NCBI RefSeq assembly: GCF_014779795.1
Contig: NZ_JACXZS010000004.1
Location: forward strand, 248,001-312,000
Source: Microbacterium helvum
GTDB taxonomy: Bacteria > Actinomycetota > Actinomycetes > Actinomycetales > Microbacteriaceae
Direction: 5' to 3'
Length of the DNA: 64,000 nucleotides
Shown in pieces: positions 7,731 to 14,999 of the stretch. Position numbers and translations under genes: made by a program. A model generated the notes under the pieces. It was not told where the DNA came from, made no database searches, and saw nothing but the letters and a program-made list of their open reading frames with translations. Each line of letters starts with the position of its first letter. The first letter of the stretch is position 1.

Positions 7731-8279
7731 CTACCGGGTCGCGGCGGCGAAGGCGGCCAGGTCCTGCCGGTGGGTCTCGGGGTGCTCGGCGTCGTGGTCG
7801 CTGATCACGTAGGGCGCGAGGGCTCGGGGGTCGCAGACGATCTCTTGCCACGCGTACGCGGTGCGGTCGATCGCTGCGAGCATCGCGACGGGGTCGACGG
7901 TCGCGGCATAGACGTTCCCGCCCACGCGCCCCGCGTACATCGACGCGACCAGGCGCAGCGGGGTCCAGCTCATGCCGGCCGCCTCGCCCCGGCGTGCGGC
8001 GCCCCGGTAGAGCGTCATGCTCTGGCGGGGGCGGGCGGCTTCGTCCAGGCGTCCGGACACCGCGAACGCGGGGAGCGAGCTCCACAACGCGATCCACCGG
8101 TCGACGGTGCGCTCACGCAGCGGGTAGTCGGTGCGCTTCCACAGCGAGGACAGCGCGAGGCAGGCCTCGGCGGGGTCGAGATCTCCGTCGCCGATGAGGC
8201 GTTCGACCGTGGCGAGCCGGTCGTCGGGAGCGACGTTCGACACGATCTCCGGCCAGGTGCGATAGCGGGTTTCGGACAT
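7731..8279 (-). CDS. putative ADP-ribosyltransferase-fold protein (element accessory gene)
   Basis: 182 aa from the ATG at 8279. The C-terminal two thirds carries the R-S-E signature order of ADP-ribosyltransferases: TLYRGA (Arg92), GMSWTP (Ser104-Trp-Thr106) followed by a hydrophobic VASMYA segment, VYAATVDPVAMLAAI, and AWQEIVCDP (Glu146). Toxin and phage ARTs use these residues to bind NAD and attack a target protein, RNA or DNA. The N-terminal half is an uncharacterised helical region. No signal peptide is present, so it would act in the cytoplasm. It starts only 25 bp from the divergent terS-like gene. The site next to terS at the element edge is where satellites often carry accessory, host-takeover or anti-phage genes. 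The fold is inferred from motifs only. Confidence 0.5.
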   Translation of the reverse strand: MSETRYRTWPEIVSNVAPDDRLATVERLIGDGDLDPAEACLALSSLWKRTDYPLRERTVDRWIALWSSLPAFAVSGRLDEAARPRQSMTLYRGAARRGEAAGMSWTPLRLVASMYAGRVGGNVYAATVDPVAMLAAIDRTAYAWQEIVCDPRALAPYVISDHDAEHPETHRQDLAAFAAATR

Positions 8280-8304
8280 GGAATCAGGGGTACCTTTCGG
8301 GGGT

Positions 8305-8805
8305 ATGGACACACCAGTGACACAGCAGAGTGGGGCAACGACTCCCCGCAAGTCCTACGCGCACGCGATGCAGAAGATCGCGGACGCCTACGCCATGCGC
8401 ATACGGGGAGCGACCTGGGACGAGATCGCGCGGGCCGTGGGCTACGCGAACCCTCAGAACGCCATGCGCGCGGTTCGGCGCTACGTCGGGACGCTGCCCC
8501 GGCCGGAGATGGGGGAGCTTCGGTCGATGTGGCGGGACCGGCTCGAGTACCTCTGGCCGCTGGCGACTCGTGACGTCGAGGCGGGCAAGCCCGGCGCGGT
8601 GCGCGCGGCCGTCGCGGTGGCGCAGCGTGCCGCGCAGCTCGACGGACTGGACGCGCCGACGAGGTTCGAGGTCACCCCGACGGAAGAGCAGTACGAGGCT
8701 TTGGTGACGGAGGTACTGCGCGCTCGCGGGGTCGAGGAACTCACGGAGTACGACATTCTCGCGATCGAGGCCGACGTCGTCGACGCCGACGTGGTCGACG
8801 AGTGA
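8305..8805 (+). CDS. HTH protein resembling phage terminase small subunit
   Basis: 166 aa from the ATG at 8305. An N-terminal helix-turn-helix (TWDEIARAVGYANPQNAMRA, then VRRYVG) is followed by an amphipathic helical region and RAAQLDGLDAPTRFEVTPTE, a stretch typical of TerS-like phage proteins (the usual form is RRARLLGLDAP). The tail is acidic (ADVVDADVVDE). TerS recognises the pac or cos site and directs the large terminase. No large terminase is present here; in phage satellites an autonomous TerS redirects helper-phage packaging. It is the only rightward gene in the element besides the pilin remnant. GGGGG lies 3-4 bases before the start, so its own ribosome binding site is weak. Confidence 0.55.
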   Translation: MDTPVTQQSGATTPRKSYAHAMQKIADAYAMRIRGATWDEIARAVGYANPQNAMRAVRRYVGTLPRPEMGELRSMWRDRLEYLWPLATRDVEAGKPGAVRAAVAVAQRAAQLDGLDAPTRFEVTPTEEQYEALVTEVLRARGVEELTEYDILAIEADVVDADVVDE

Positions 8806-8843
8806 GGGCGAGCGGAGCCACGTTTCAACACCTCCGCCCGCCC
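8806..8843. terminator. hairpin between convergent element genes
   Basis: GGGCGAGCGGAG at 8806-8817 pairs with CTCCGCCCGCCC at 8832-8843 with one mismatch and a 14-base loop. It sits between the stops of the terS-like gene (+) and the zinc-motif gene (-), as a bidirectional terminator would. Confidence 0.6.
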
Positions 8844-8849
8844 GGTCTC

Positions 8850-9854
8850 TCACCAGCCCGCGGCCTGCGCTGCCTCGGCCTCGGCGCGGGATGCCTCGGC
8901 CCGCTCGGCCTCCTCCTCGCGGTGCCACGCCTCCGCCTGCTCGCGCATCGCGGCGGGCGCGACCTCGGGGCGCGCCGTCCAGATCTCGCGCTGCAGATCG
9001 CGGATGCCGACGCTGAACGTCCACGGCTCGTCGAGCCCCTCAGGGTCGGCGGCCGCGGATGCCGCGAACGGACGCACACCTTCGGGAGCGCGCAGCCCGA
9101 AGGGGACCGCGTAGCCAGTGGCGAGCTCCACCACGACGCGACGGAGGTCGTCGCCGTCGTCGGGACCGCCGCGACGGTTCCAGACCTCGGCGCAGGTGTC
9201 GCAGATGTGCACGGTCGCGTCACTGCCGGGCCAGCGCAGGCTCGACGGACCGACCCACCACACCAGCGCCGCACGGGCGCCACACAGCCCGCAGGCGCCG
9301 CTCTTGTGGCGCTTGGGCAGGGTGTCGCCCACGACGTCGTCGAGAGTCGCGCGGATGCTCTTGCGGTCCTCGGGCGTCAGGTGTCCCCACGGTCGTCCCG
9401 ACCAGCGGCCGGACACCTCAGCGGTGGGGAACATGCCGGTGACGACGCCGGTCACCGGGTTCGTCCGGCGCATGAGTCCGACGACGGCGAGCGCGTCGGA
9501 GATCGCGACGGGGAACCCCACTGCCGTCGACACCGCACGCGCCTCGAGCTCACCCGCGGCGTCGGCGGCGGTGCAGTCGTCGCAGGTACGGCGCCAGAAG
9601 TCGACGAGGGGTCCGAGCTTCTCGATCTCGGCCAGTTGAGGGGCGTGCTTCATGGCGTCGGGGCGCCGGTTCGGATCGTCGCCGCGCGTGCCCGTGCCGG
9701 CCGGCACGTTGGTGCCGCACACGCGGCAGATCGCGGCGGGCAGTTTCCGCTTGCGCTTCTCGGCGGCGGCCTCACGCTCGGCGCGTACGCGCTCGATGTA
9801 GGCGCGTGCGGCGGCCAGGCGCGAGGTCTTGTCAGTGGTCGTCGTGGTGGTCAT
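8850..9854 (-). CDS. element protein with two CxxC pairs (zinc-binding), function unknown
   Basis: 334 aa; the ATG at 9854 overlaps the stop of the upstream gene by 4 bp. After a Thr-rich start (MTTTTTTDK) and a basic helical segment (AEREAAAEKRKRKLPAA, approximately), there are two Cys-pair sets: CRVCGTNVP with TCDDC, and CGLCGARA with HICDTC. Each could bind one zinc ion as a ribbon. The C-terminus is a Glu/Ala-rich helix ending EAEAAQAAGW. I do not recognise a family. Zinc ribbons and its place at the end of the replication operon suggest nucleic-acid or protein binding. It is the last gene of the leftward operon. Confidence 0.7.
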   Translation of the reverse strand: MTTTTTTDKTSRLAAARAYIERVRAEREAAAEKRKRKLPAAICRVCGTNVPAGTGTRGDDPNRRPDAMKHAPQLAEIEKLGPLVDFWRRTCDDCTAADAAGELEARAVSTAVGFPVAISDALAVVGLMRRTNPVTGVVTGMFPTAEVSGRWSGRPWGHLTPEDRKSIRATLDDVVGDTLPKRHKSGACGLCGARAALVWWVGPSSLRWPGSDATVHICDTCAEVWNRRGGPDDGDDLRRVVVELATGYAVPFGLRAPEGVRPFAASAAADPEGLDEPWTFSVGIRDLQREIWTARPEVAPAAMREQAEAWHREEEAERAEASRAEAEAAQAAGW

Positions 9855-10255
9855 GGTCTGGTCCCTTCATCGGTGGTCGTGTCGTTGGTCAGGCATCGCG
9901 AGCAGACCGCCGCGAAGCACAGCAGCCCGCCGGGCACCTCGTCAGCGGCGAGCGCGAACGCCGCGAACAGGCTGCCCGGATCGGCCTGCGCCCCTGTGAG
10001 CGCCCCGCAGCGGCCGCAATGGCTCGTGATGAGGTCGATGCGGTTCTCGGCCGCGCACGAGGCGCACAGCGCCCGTCGCGCCCCTGCAATGGCGTAGAGC
10101 ACCTGCCCTTGGGCGTGCTCGCAGCCCTCATGCGGCGTGCGGGCCCACGCGAGCATCCACGAACGCGCCGGCTCGGGCATGTCGGCGAACAGGTCATCCG
10201 TCGGCACGAGATCCAGATCTCCCGCCGCCGCCCACACCGCATCCGCGGCGTTCAC
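9851..10255 (-). CDS. small Cys-rich element protein, function unknown
   Basis: 134 aa from a GTG at 10255 that overlaps the preceding stop (GTGA) and follows AGGTGA by 6 bases. An N-terminal acidic stretch (DLDLVPTDDLFADMPEP) leads to CEHAQGQVLY, CASCAAENRIDLITSHCGRC and a final VCSRC, so four Cys pairs or singlets that could hold one or two zinc ions. It resembles phage-encoded small zinc proteins, but no specific family is recognised. It overlaps the next gene by 4 bp. Confidence 0.65.
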   Translation of the reverse strand: MNAADAVWAAAGDLDLVPTDDLFADMPEPARSWMLAWARTPHEGCEHAQGQVLYAIAGARRALCASCAAENRIDLITSHCGRCGALTGAQADPGSLFAAFALAADEVPGGLLCFAAVCSRCLTNDTTTDEGTRP

Positions 10256-10437
10256 GTCGTCACCTGCAGTTCGGTCGCGGGCGCGTACGCGACCATGCCG
10301 CCACACTCGATGCGCGTCAGGTCTCCCGCCGCGACCATGAACTCGCACGACTCGACTACCTCGTCCTCGGTCATCCCGGCAGACACCGCGAGCGCGGCCG
10401 CGGTCCAGGCGGACAGCACGACCGCGGGGCCGGTCAT
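10252..10437 (-). CDS. 61-aa element protein, function unknown
   Basis: ATG at 10437, overlapping both neighbours by 4 bp. The sequence MTGPAVVLSAWTAAALAVSA, GMTEDEVVESCEFMVAAGDL, TRIECGGMVAYAPATEL suggests a short helix followed by a small winged-helix-like fold (DEVVESCEFMVAAGDLTRI resembles recognition-helix spacing). The coupled overlaps on both sides support it as a real gene. No family is recognised. Confidence 0.6.
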   Translation of the reverse strand: MTGPAVVLSAWTAAALAVSAGMTEDEVVESCEFMVAAGDLTRIECGGMVAYAPATELQVTT

Positions 10438-10718
10438 GACGCCACCAGCCCGGCCTCGTAGGCGTCCAGCGCGCGCTTCACAGCGACGTCGACGCGGGCG
10501 AGACCAGAGTCGCCGCCTCCGAGCCCGGCGTCGAGCAGCGCTCGCCGGAGACGGGCGTGCAGCACACGGCGAGCCTCAGGCCAGCTTGCCGACGCGAGCC
10601 GGTCGAAGATCCCCGACTCGGCGTCCTTCGCGATCGCGGCTTCGACGCGGGCGACGATCGCGTCGTCGATGTGGGAGCGGTGCGCCGCGATGCGGGCGGC
10701 ACGGTCGTTGGTGTTCAT
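10434..10718 (-). CDS. 94-aa helical element protein, function unknown
   Basis: ATG at 10718 behind GAGGAG (8-base spacing). MNTNDRAARIAAHRSHIDDA opens an almost entirely helical protein with many Ala, Arg and Asp residues (AIVARVEAAIAKDAESGIFD, then RRVLHARLRRALLDAGLGGG). It overlaps the upstream AP2-like gene and the downstream 61-aa gene by 4 bp each. No known domain is visible. Confidence 0.6.
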   Translation of the reverse strand: MNTNDRAARIAAHRSHIDDAIVARVEAAIAKDAESGIFDRLASASWPEARRVLHARLRRALLDAGLGGGDSGLARVDVAVKRALDAYEAGLVAS

Positions 10719-10927
10719 CGGGCGATCTCCTCGGCTTCGATGCGGTAGGCCGCAGCCTTCGCCTCTAGGTGCTCGGCCTGCGCGATCAGCGACGCGCGCT
10801 TGGCTTCCTCCGGTGTGTCGAAGGTGCCGATGTAGTGCGAGGTGCCGTTGCGGGGCGCGATCGCTTCCCATCGGTCGCCGCCATGCGAGCGCCTCACGTT
10901 GCGATACGGCCGCTTGGTCGTGGTCAT
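10715..10927 (-). CDS. small AP2-like DNA-binding protein
   Basis: 70 aa from the ATG at 10927 with AAAGGA 7 bases upstream. The sequence RNVRRSHGGDRWEAIAPRNG followed by SHYIGTFDTPEEAKRASLIA matches the three-strand plus helix pattern of AP2/integrase-N-terminal-like DNA-binding domains (W in strand 2, YIGTFDTPEEA into the helix). Such domains occur in phage HNH nucleases and integrases and as free-standing proteins. Alone and at the head of this transcription unit it could be a regulator or recombination directionality factor; neither is proven. The frame stays open upstream to 11182 but that part translates repeats. Confidence 0.6.
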   Translation of the reverse strand: MTTTKRPYRNVRRSHGGDRWEAIAPRNGTSHYIGTFDTPEEAKRASLIAQAEHLEAKAAAYRIEAEEIAR

Positions 10928-10974
10928 GTTCTCGTCCTTTCGATGTGCGTTCGGGGCCCACCTCGCACGCGCTA

Positions 10975-10998
10975 CCCCGTCTCTAGAGACGGGGTTTT
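10975..10998 (+). terminator. perfect palindrome with T-tract (rightward terminator)
   Basis: CCCCGTCTCTAGAGACGGGG (10975-10994, perfect 20-bp palindrome) is followed by TTTT on the plus strand. Read rightwards it is a textbook intrinsic terminator, although all annotated neighbours are transcribed leftwards. For leftward transcripts it would be a stem in the leader of the AP2-like gene. Confidence 0.65.
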
Positions 10999-11090
10999 GC
11001 GTGCGTGCATGGCTGTCCGGTCGGTCGTGCATGGTGCGTACGTGGTCGCGTACAGCGGAATTCCGCGGTTCTGGCCGACTGCGTGCGTCA

Positions 11091-11148
11091 GCGTGCGTGC
11101 TCGCGTGCGTCGGAATATTCGGGGTACGGCGTGCGTGCTCGCGTGCGT
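11091..11148. repeat. 20-bp direct repeats, candidate origin region
   Basis: GCGTGCGTGCTCGCGTGCGT occurs at 11091-11110 and again at 11129-11148, separated by an 18-bp spacer containing GGAATATTCG. Further GTGCGT/GCGTAC motifs and the 12-bp palindrome GCGGAATTCCGC (about 11055-11066) lie just to the left. The 251-bp gap between the RepA-like gene and the AP2-like gene holds no gene, so iterons for plasmid-like replication are the best guess. Confidence 0.7.
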
Positions 11149-11178
11149 GCTTTTCTGTACCCCGGTCGAAGGTGTTCA

Positions 11179-12300
11179 TCACAGCCCTTCCAGCGGTTCG
11201 GCGAGGCGGTAGGCGATGCGGTCGACACCGCCGCCGGTCGCGGTGATCGGCATGCGCTCGACGACGCCGGCCGTGGAGAGCTTCTCCAACTCGCGGCGGG
11301 TGCGGGCCACCTCGGCGTTGGAGACGGAGTCGCGCCCATGGACCAACTGCGAGATGACCTTGGCCAGCAGGGCGCCCTGCCCGCGCAGCACGTCCACGAC
11401 GCTCGGCACGGTGTCGGCGAACATGGTGCCGGCCTCCCGGTCGACCGTCACGCGCATGGGCCCGACGTCGCCTCGGGCGGTCTTCACTCCGCGGATCTCG
11501 ACGGAGGTGTCGCCTGGCTCACCGATGATCGCGATGACGGATCCTGCGCCCGAGGTGATCCAGGTGGATCCGTACACATCGTCCAGCGAGAGCCCCTTCC
11601 GCCCGTCGGCCGTGGCCTTGCGCGCGTGGTGGAGCTCCAACAGCTCGACCCCCTCGGCGATCGCGTGCTGCCGGGCGAGGTTGTACTGGCGGCCACCCTC
11701 GTCCTCGGCCAGCCGGGCGGCGGCATCCTTGAGCGAGTCCACGACGATCGTGTCGGCGTCGGCCGCCCGGGCGAGATCCAGCAGCAGCGTCGGATGCGAT
11801 CCGAGGTCAGCGGGCAGGGGTCCGCGCCAGACTGTAAGTCGCTCGTCGAGCACCGCCCGATCCTCGGCACTGAACTGCCTACGAAGGGCTCGGGCAATCT
11901 GCTGGGGACGGTCCATCGCGAGGTACAGCACACGCCGGTGACCGGCGTGCATCGGCATCCCGAGCACCGCGGACTCGAGCCCGAGTCGGCCTCGCAGCAG
12001 CAGCCCCGCCAACGTGGTCTTGCCGGTGCCGGGCGGACTGTAGATCATGCACGACTCGCCCTCGGCCCATGCCACGCGCTCGTCGTCACCCCAGATCGCT
12101 GCAGCGTGGTCCGGAACGTCCAGGACATAGCCGCCGCCGGTCACCATGCGCGTGGCCGCCGCGGTCAGGTCGAAGGATCGTGCCGCCTGCTCGTCGGCGC
12201 GGGCCCGCGCTTCGCGCTCGATCGAGATCTGTTCGGCGCGCTCACCGACCTTCTCGTCGTGGGTCATCGTGCCGAGGCCGATGATCGCGTCGGCGCTCAC
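11179..12300 (-). CDS. RepA-like replicative helicase / AAA_25 ATPase
   Basis: 373 aa from a GTG at 12300 overlapping the upstream stop (GTGA). Walker A is SPPGTGKTT (residues 88-96) and Walker B is DTIVVDSLKD (about 183-192), with LYLAMDRPQQIARALRRQF between them: the RecA-like core of hexameric RepA-type helicases found in plasmids, phages and satellites. The C-terminus (SVSNAEVARTRRELEKLSTA, GVVERM) looks like a winged-helix for DNA binding. It is probably the element's replication helicase, acting with the upstream gene and the repeats at 11091-11148. It implies the element can replicate when excised. Confidence 0.8.
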   Translation of the reverse strand: MSADAIIGLGTMTHDEKVGERAEQISIEREARARADEQAARSFDLTAAATRMVTGGGYVLDVPDHAAAIWGDDERVAWAEGESCMIYSPPGTGKTTLAGLLLRGRLGLESAVLGMPMHAGHRRVLYLAMDRPQQIARALRRQFSAEDRAVLDERLTVWRGPLPADLGSHPTLLLDLARAADADTIVVDSLKDAAARLAEDEGGRQYNLARQHAIAEGVELLELHHARKATADGRKGLSLDDVYGSTWITSGAGSVIAIIGEPGDTSVEIRGVKTARGDVGPMRVTVDREAGTMFADTVPSVVDVLRGQGALLAKVISQLVHGRDSVSNAEVARTRRELEKLSTAGVVERMPITATGGGVDRIAYRLAEPLEGL

Positions 12301-12980
12301 AGTGCATCCCCGATCGTGCGGCGGGCATACGCCTCGTCCAGTTGGGGAGCGAAGCGCAGCAGGGCGTCGATGACGTCGTCGCGGTTCCAGCCGGCACGGA
12401 TCGCCGCCGTACCCGCCTTCCGCGCGGCCCACGCGAGCAGCTCGCCCTGCTTGCGCAGTGGCGCCTTCGCGACGGTCTCGCCGGCGCGCACGAGGGCGCG
12501 GGCGGTCTCTCTTGACCCTTCATCCACGGTCGGCAACGATGCGCTATCCACGACCAGCTCGGGCATCCCGGCGAGCACCTCGTCGATCTGGTCGAAGGTC
12601 GGCTCGACCCATCGCGCCATGTCGGCGGCCAGGGCGCGCGTGTAGCTCACGAGGTTGGCGTCGAGTGCCCCGCCGACGCGCTCGACCCTTGCTCGCCATG
12701 CGAGCACGCTGGCCAGTCGATACTCGACGACGGTCTGCCCGCGGAGGTGTGCGGCATCCCGCTCGCGGCGCTGCCGGGCGCAGAGCGACCGGACGTCCAC
12801 GCATCCGTCGTGGTCCAGATCGGGGAACAGCTCGGCCTCGCGGGCGTGCAGGGCTTCGTCCTCGCGGTCGCGCTCGGCATCCGCGGCCGCCGCGAGAGCG
12901 ATGTCGCGGGCTAGACTCACGACGTTGATGGAGGGCCCCGGCGTTCGCGTCGGGGTCTCTTCGTTGGCGGGCATGGTCAC
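12297..12980 (-). CDS. element protein upstream of repA, function unknown
   Basis: 227 aa from a GTG at 12980 that overlaps the preceding stop; an ATG at 12974 is an alternative start. A strongly charged helical N-terminal part (DAERDREDEALHAREAEL) leads to FPDLDHDGCVDVRSLCARQR and a C-terminal segment RAGWNRDDVIDALLRFAPQL, DEAYARRTIGDAL, which resembles the C-terminal helical domain often attached to plasmid or phage primases. No primase catalytic motif is visible. Strict coupling with the RepA-like gene suggests a replication accessory role. Confidence 0.6.
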   Translation of the reverse strand: MTMPANEETPTRTPGPSINVVSLARDIALAAAADAERDREDEALHAREAELFPDLDHDGCVDVRSLCARQRRERDAAHLRGQTVVEYRLASVLAWRARVERVGGALDANLVSYTRALAADMARWVEPTFDQIDEVLAGMPELVVDSASLPTVDEGSRETARALVRAGETVAKAPLRKQGELLAWAARKAGTAAIRAGWNRDDVIDALLRFAPQLDEAYARRTIGDAL

Positions 12981-13183
12981 ACCGCCGCTCGGCGCAGGGT
13001 CGCGGTCAGGCGCTCGACCTGCTCGTCACGAAGCGGCGGGGCGCCGGCGAGCGCGCGATCGACAGCTTCTTCGATCCGCAGGGCTGCAAGGTCCTGGCGT
13101 GCCGCAATGGTGCGGGGATCGTTGGCGCCGTAGTGGCGCTTGGTGGCGCCGGTGCGGGCGGCGGCGCGATTGAGGGCGGTCAT
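12977..13183 (-). CDS. 68-aa first gene of the element's leftward operon
   Basis: ATG at 13183 with AGGA 6 bases upstream. MTALNRAAARTGATKRHYGA, NDPRTIAARQDLAALRIEEA and the ending EQVERLTATLRRAAV form a short, basic, helical protein. The RHYGANDPRTIAARQDLAAL motif recurs in small actinobacterial phage and element proteins of unknown function. It is the first gene after the promoter at 13371-13399, with a leader of about 180 bases. It overlaps the next gene by 4 bp. Confidence 0.65.
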   Translation of the reverse strand: MTALNRAAARTGATKRHYGANDPRTIAARQDLAALRIEEAVDRALAGAPPLRDEQVERLTATLRRAAV

Positions 13184-13370
13184 GGTGCGTCCTGTCAGCC
13201 CGTGAGGGCGATAGGACTCCTGCGCGCGTTCTTTGGTATCCCCTACCTGATCCCGTTGCCGGGGGTGGCCGTCTACGCCTGCCTGGGTATCAGTGCCCAG
13301 GACACTCGGGGGTGCCCGTGGGGATCGGGATGATCCCCTTCTCTTGGAGCCGGTGTGTGGTTGTGCTCTG

Positions 13371-13399
13371 AACCTAGCCTCTAGTCGGGCAAAGTGCAA
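13371..13399 (-). promoter_or_regulatory. leftward sigma-70-type promoter of the element operon
   Basis: On the minus strand, TTGCAC (13399-13394) and TAGGTT (13376-13371) are separated by exactly 17 bp, a good vegetative promoter. It points to the gene starting at 13183. An inverted repeat immediately upstream (13413-13435) is a likely control site. Confidence 0.7.
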
Positions 13400-13412
13400 C
13401 AAGAAAGGCCAG

Positions 13413-13435
13413 GTTAGGGCGCATATTGCCCTAAC
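13413..13435. promoter_or_regulatory. operator-like inverted repeat upstream of the element promoter
   Basis: GTTAGGGC and GCCCTAAC form a perfect 8-bp dyad around a 7-base spacer, 14 bp upstream of the -35 element and 31 bp from the integrase stop. Related TAGGG/CCCTA half-sites occur at the far left end of the element. Confidence 0.65.
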
Positions 13436-13466
13436 GCTGACCTTCTCCGATGTGGCGCAGGATGCC

Positions 13467-14924
13467 CTACGCGAGCGCCTCGTCGTCGTGCTCGATCCAC
13501 TCGACGCCGATGCGGCGCAGGTCGGGAATCGGCTTGCCGTCGGCATCCAGGGGGCGCCGTCCGGGGCGAGTCTTGGCGATCGTCACGCGCAGGTTGAGAT
13601 CCTCGATCACGCGGCGCTTGTCCAGCACGGAGAGCGACTCCCAGCGCTTGGGGATCGATCGTGCTGCAGCGAGGTCGGTCAGCGGGGATGCCTGCCGGAG
13701 CGCCTTCAAGCGGGCCCGCTTCGCATCGAGCTTGGCCGTGAGATCTTCCAGCTTGCGCCGGGCGGTGCGCCGGTCCATGAGGCCGTCCCCGAGCATGTCG
13801 GTGACGTTGCGCCGGCCGCGCTCGAGCTTGTCGATCTCCTTCTGCAGCGGCTTCGTGTCGGGCGTCTCCTTGAGCGCGGCCACGATCTTCGGATCGGCGA
13901 GGCGGGCGAGCACCAGCTTCTCGACGAAGGGCTCGACGTCGGCCGCGGGGATCGACGTGCACCAGTTGCTCGTGCACGCGTAGACCTGACGCCCGCGGTC
14001 GGGGCGGGCGAGCATTCGGCCGCCGCACACACCGCAGCGGACCATCCCGCTCATGAGGTGCTTCGTCGACCTCGACCATGAGCCCGCCTGCCCGCGCCCC
14101 TCGCGCTGCTCCACCGAGTCATCCCACGTGCGCCGGTCGATGATGGGCTTCCAGTCGGGCTTGGCGTCGTCGTAGGTCACGCCGTTGCTCGTGACGATGC
14201 CCGCGTAACGACCGTTACGCAGTATCTGGCGGACGCGCTCCATCGACCACGGCGCCCCTGTCATCGTGGGCACACCGCGCTCGTTCAGGTCGCTGGCGAG
14301 CGCGTACAGCGAGTCACCGGCCACGTACCGGCGGAAGATCTCGCGCACGATCTCGGCCTCGGGCTCGACGATCGCGATGCGGCGCGATGCGCCTTGCCCG
14401 ACGCGCTCGTAACCGAGCGGGCGGATGCTGAACTGCCAGTGCCCGCGCTCGGCGCGCTGGACGTTCGCCGCGCGCTGACGCTCGGCCTTGTGCTCGGTCT
14501 CGACCTGAGACCAGGCCGCGACCGTGCGCGCCACGCCCCGACCTGTCGGCGTCGACAGGTCGAGCGATCCCGACGTGACCATGTGCACGGGGATCTCCAA
14601 CGCGATGACCTTCTCGAGGTCGCTCGTCAGGCGCAGCAGGCGGTCTTGGTGCCACGCGATGATGACCTCGGGGCGGTCGCGAAGCATGGCTTCGAACGCG
14701 GGGCGAACGCGCCCGTTGGTCGCGCTCGTGTCGTTGTCGGTGTAGATCTTCGCGACGTGCAGCCCCATGCGGCGCGCGAGCTCGCGGCAGTCCTTCTCCT
14801 GCCGCTCGACCCCGAGCTGCTCGCCCGTGCGGTCCTGCGAGATGCGCAGGTAGATGACGCACTCGTCGGGCCCGAGGTCGTCGAGCGCGCTCGTTGACCT
14901 TCGCGTGGTCCTCTTCGTTGACAC
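13467..14924 (-). CDS. int: large serine recombinase (phage-type integrase)
   Basis: 485 aa from a GTG at 14924 with AGAGGA upstream. The catalytic domain begins ECVIYLRISQDRTGEQLGVE with nucleophile Ser29, followed by RPEVIIAWHQDRLLR and GRGVARTVAAWSQVETE. The recombinase domain (PLGYERV ... EIFRRYVAGDSLYALASDLN ... WSMERVRQILRNGRYAGIV) and a zinc ribbon (CGVCGGRM ... ACTSNWC) follow, then a coiled-coil segment (LQKEIDKLERGRRNVTDML). The length is normal for phiC31/Bxb1-type integrases. It is transcribed away from the right junction, 75 bp from the element arm, the usual position for an integrase. It would recombine attP with the pilin-gene attB; excision would need a directionality factor, not identified. 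Confidence 0.95.
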   Translation of the reverse strand: MSTKRTTRRSTSALDDLGPDECVIYLRISQDRTGEQLGVERQEKDCRELARRMGLHVAKIYTDNDTSATNGRVRPAFEAMLRDRPEVIIAWHQDRLLRLTSDLEKVIALEIPVHMVTSGSLDLSTPTGRGVARTVAAWSQVETEHKAERQRAANVQRAERGHWQFSIRPLGYERVGQGASRRIAIVEPEAEIVREIFRRYVAGDSLYALASDLNERGVPTMTGAPWSMERVRQILRNGRYAGIVTSNGVTYDDAKPDWKPIIDRRTWDDSVEQREGRGQAGSWSRSTKHLMSGMVRCGVCGGRMLARPDRGRQVYACTSNWCTSIPAADVEPFVEKLVLARLADPKIVAALKETPDTKPLQKEIDKLERGRRNVTDMLGDGLMDRRTARRKLEDLTAKLDAKRARLKALRQASPLTDLAAARSIPKRWESLSVLDKRRVIEDLNLRVTIAKTRPGRRPLDADGKPIPDLRRIGVEWIEHDDEALA

Positions 14925-14999
14925 TGGCGGCCGTCCTCTCGTGTGCCGGTCCCCGCGAGTGCCGCGCGAGGGGCGCGGGCGAGCGGGCTCGGTCACGAG

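Noticed and set aside
7526..7804. Short frame encoding His/Thr/Val repeats at the left end of the element
   Set aside because: The repeats are the translation of the GTCAC/GTGAC cluster; no ribosome binding site and no protein-like composition.
10928..11182. Extended N-terminus for the AP2-like protein (start at 11182)
   Set aside because: The added residues only translate the GCGTGC repeats and the terminator palindrome; the ATG at 10927 has a proper Shine-Dalgarno.
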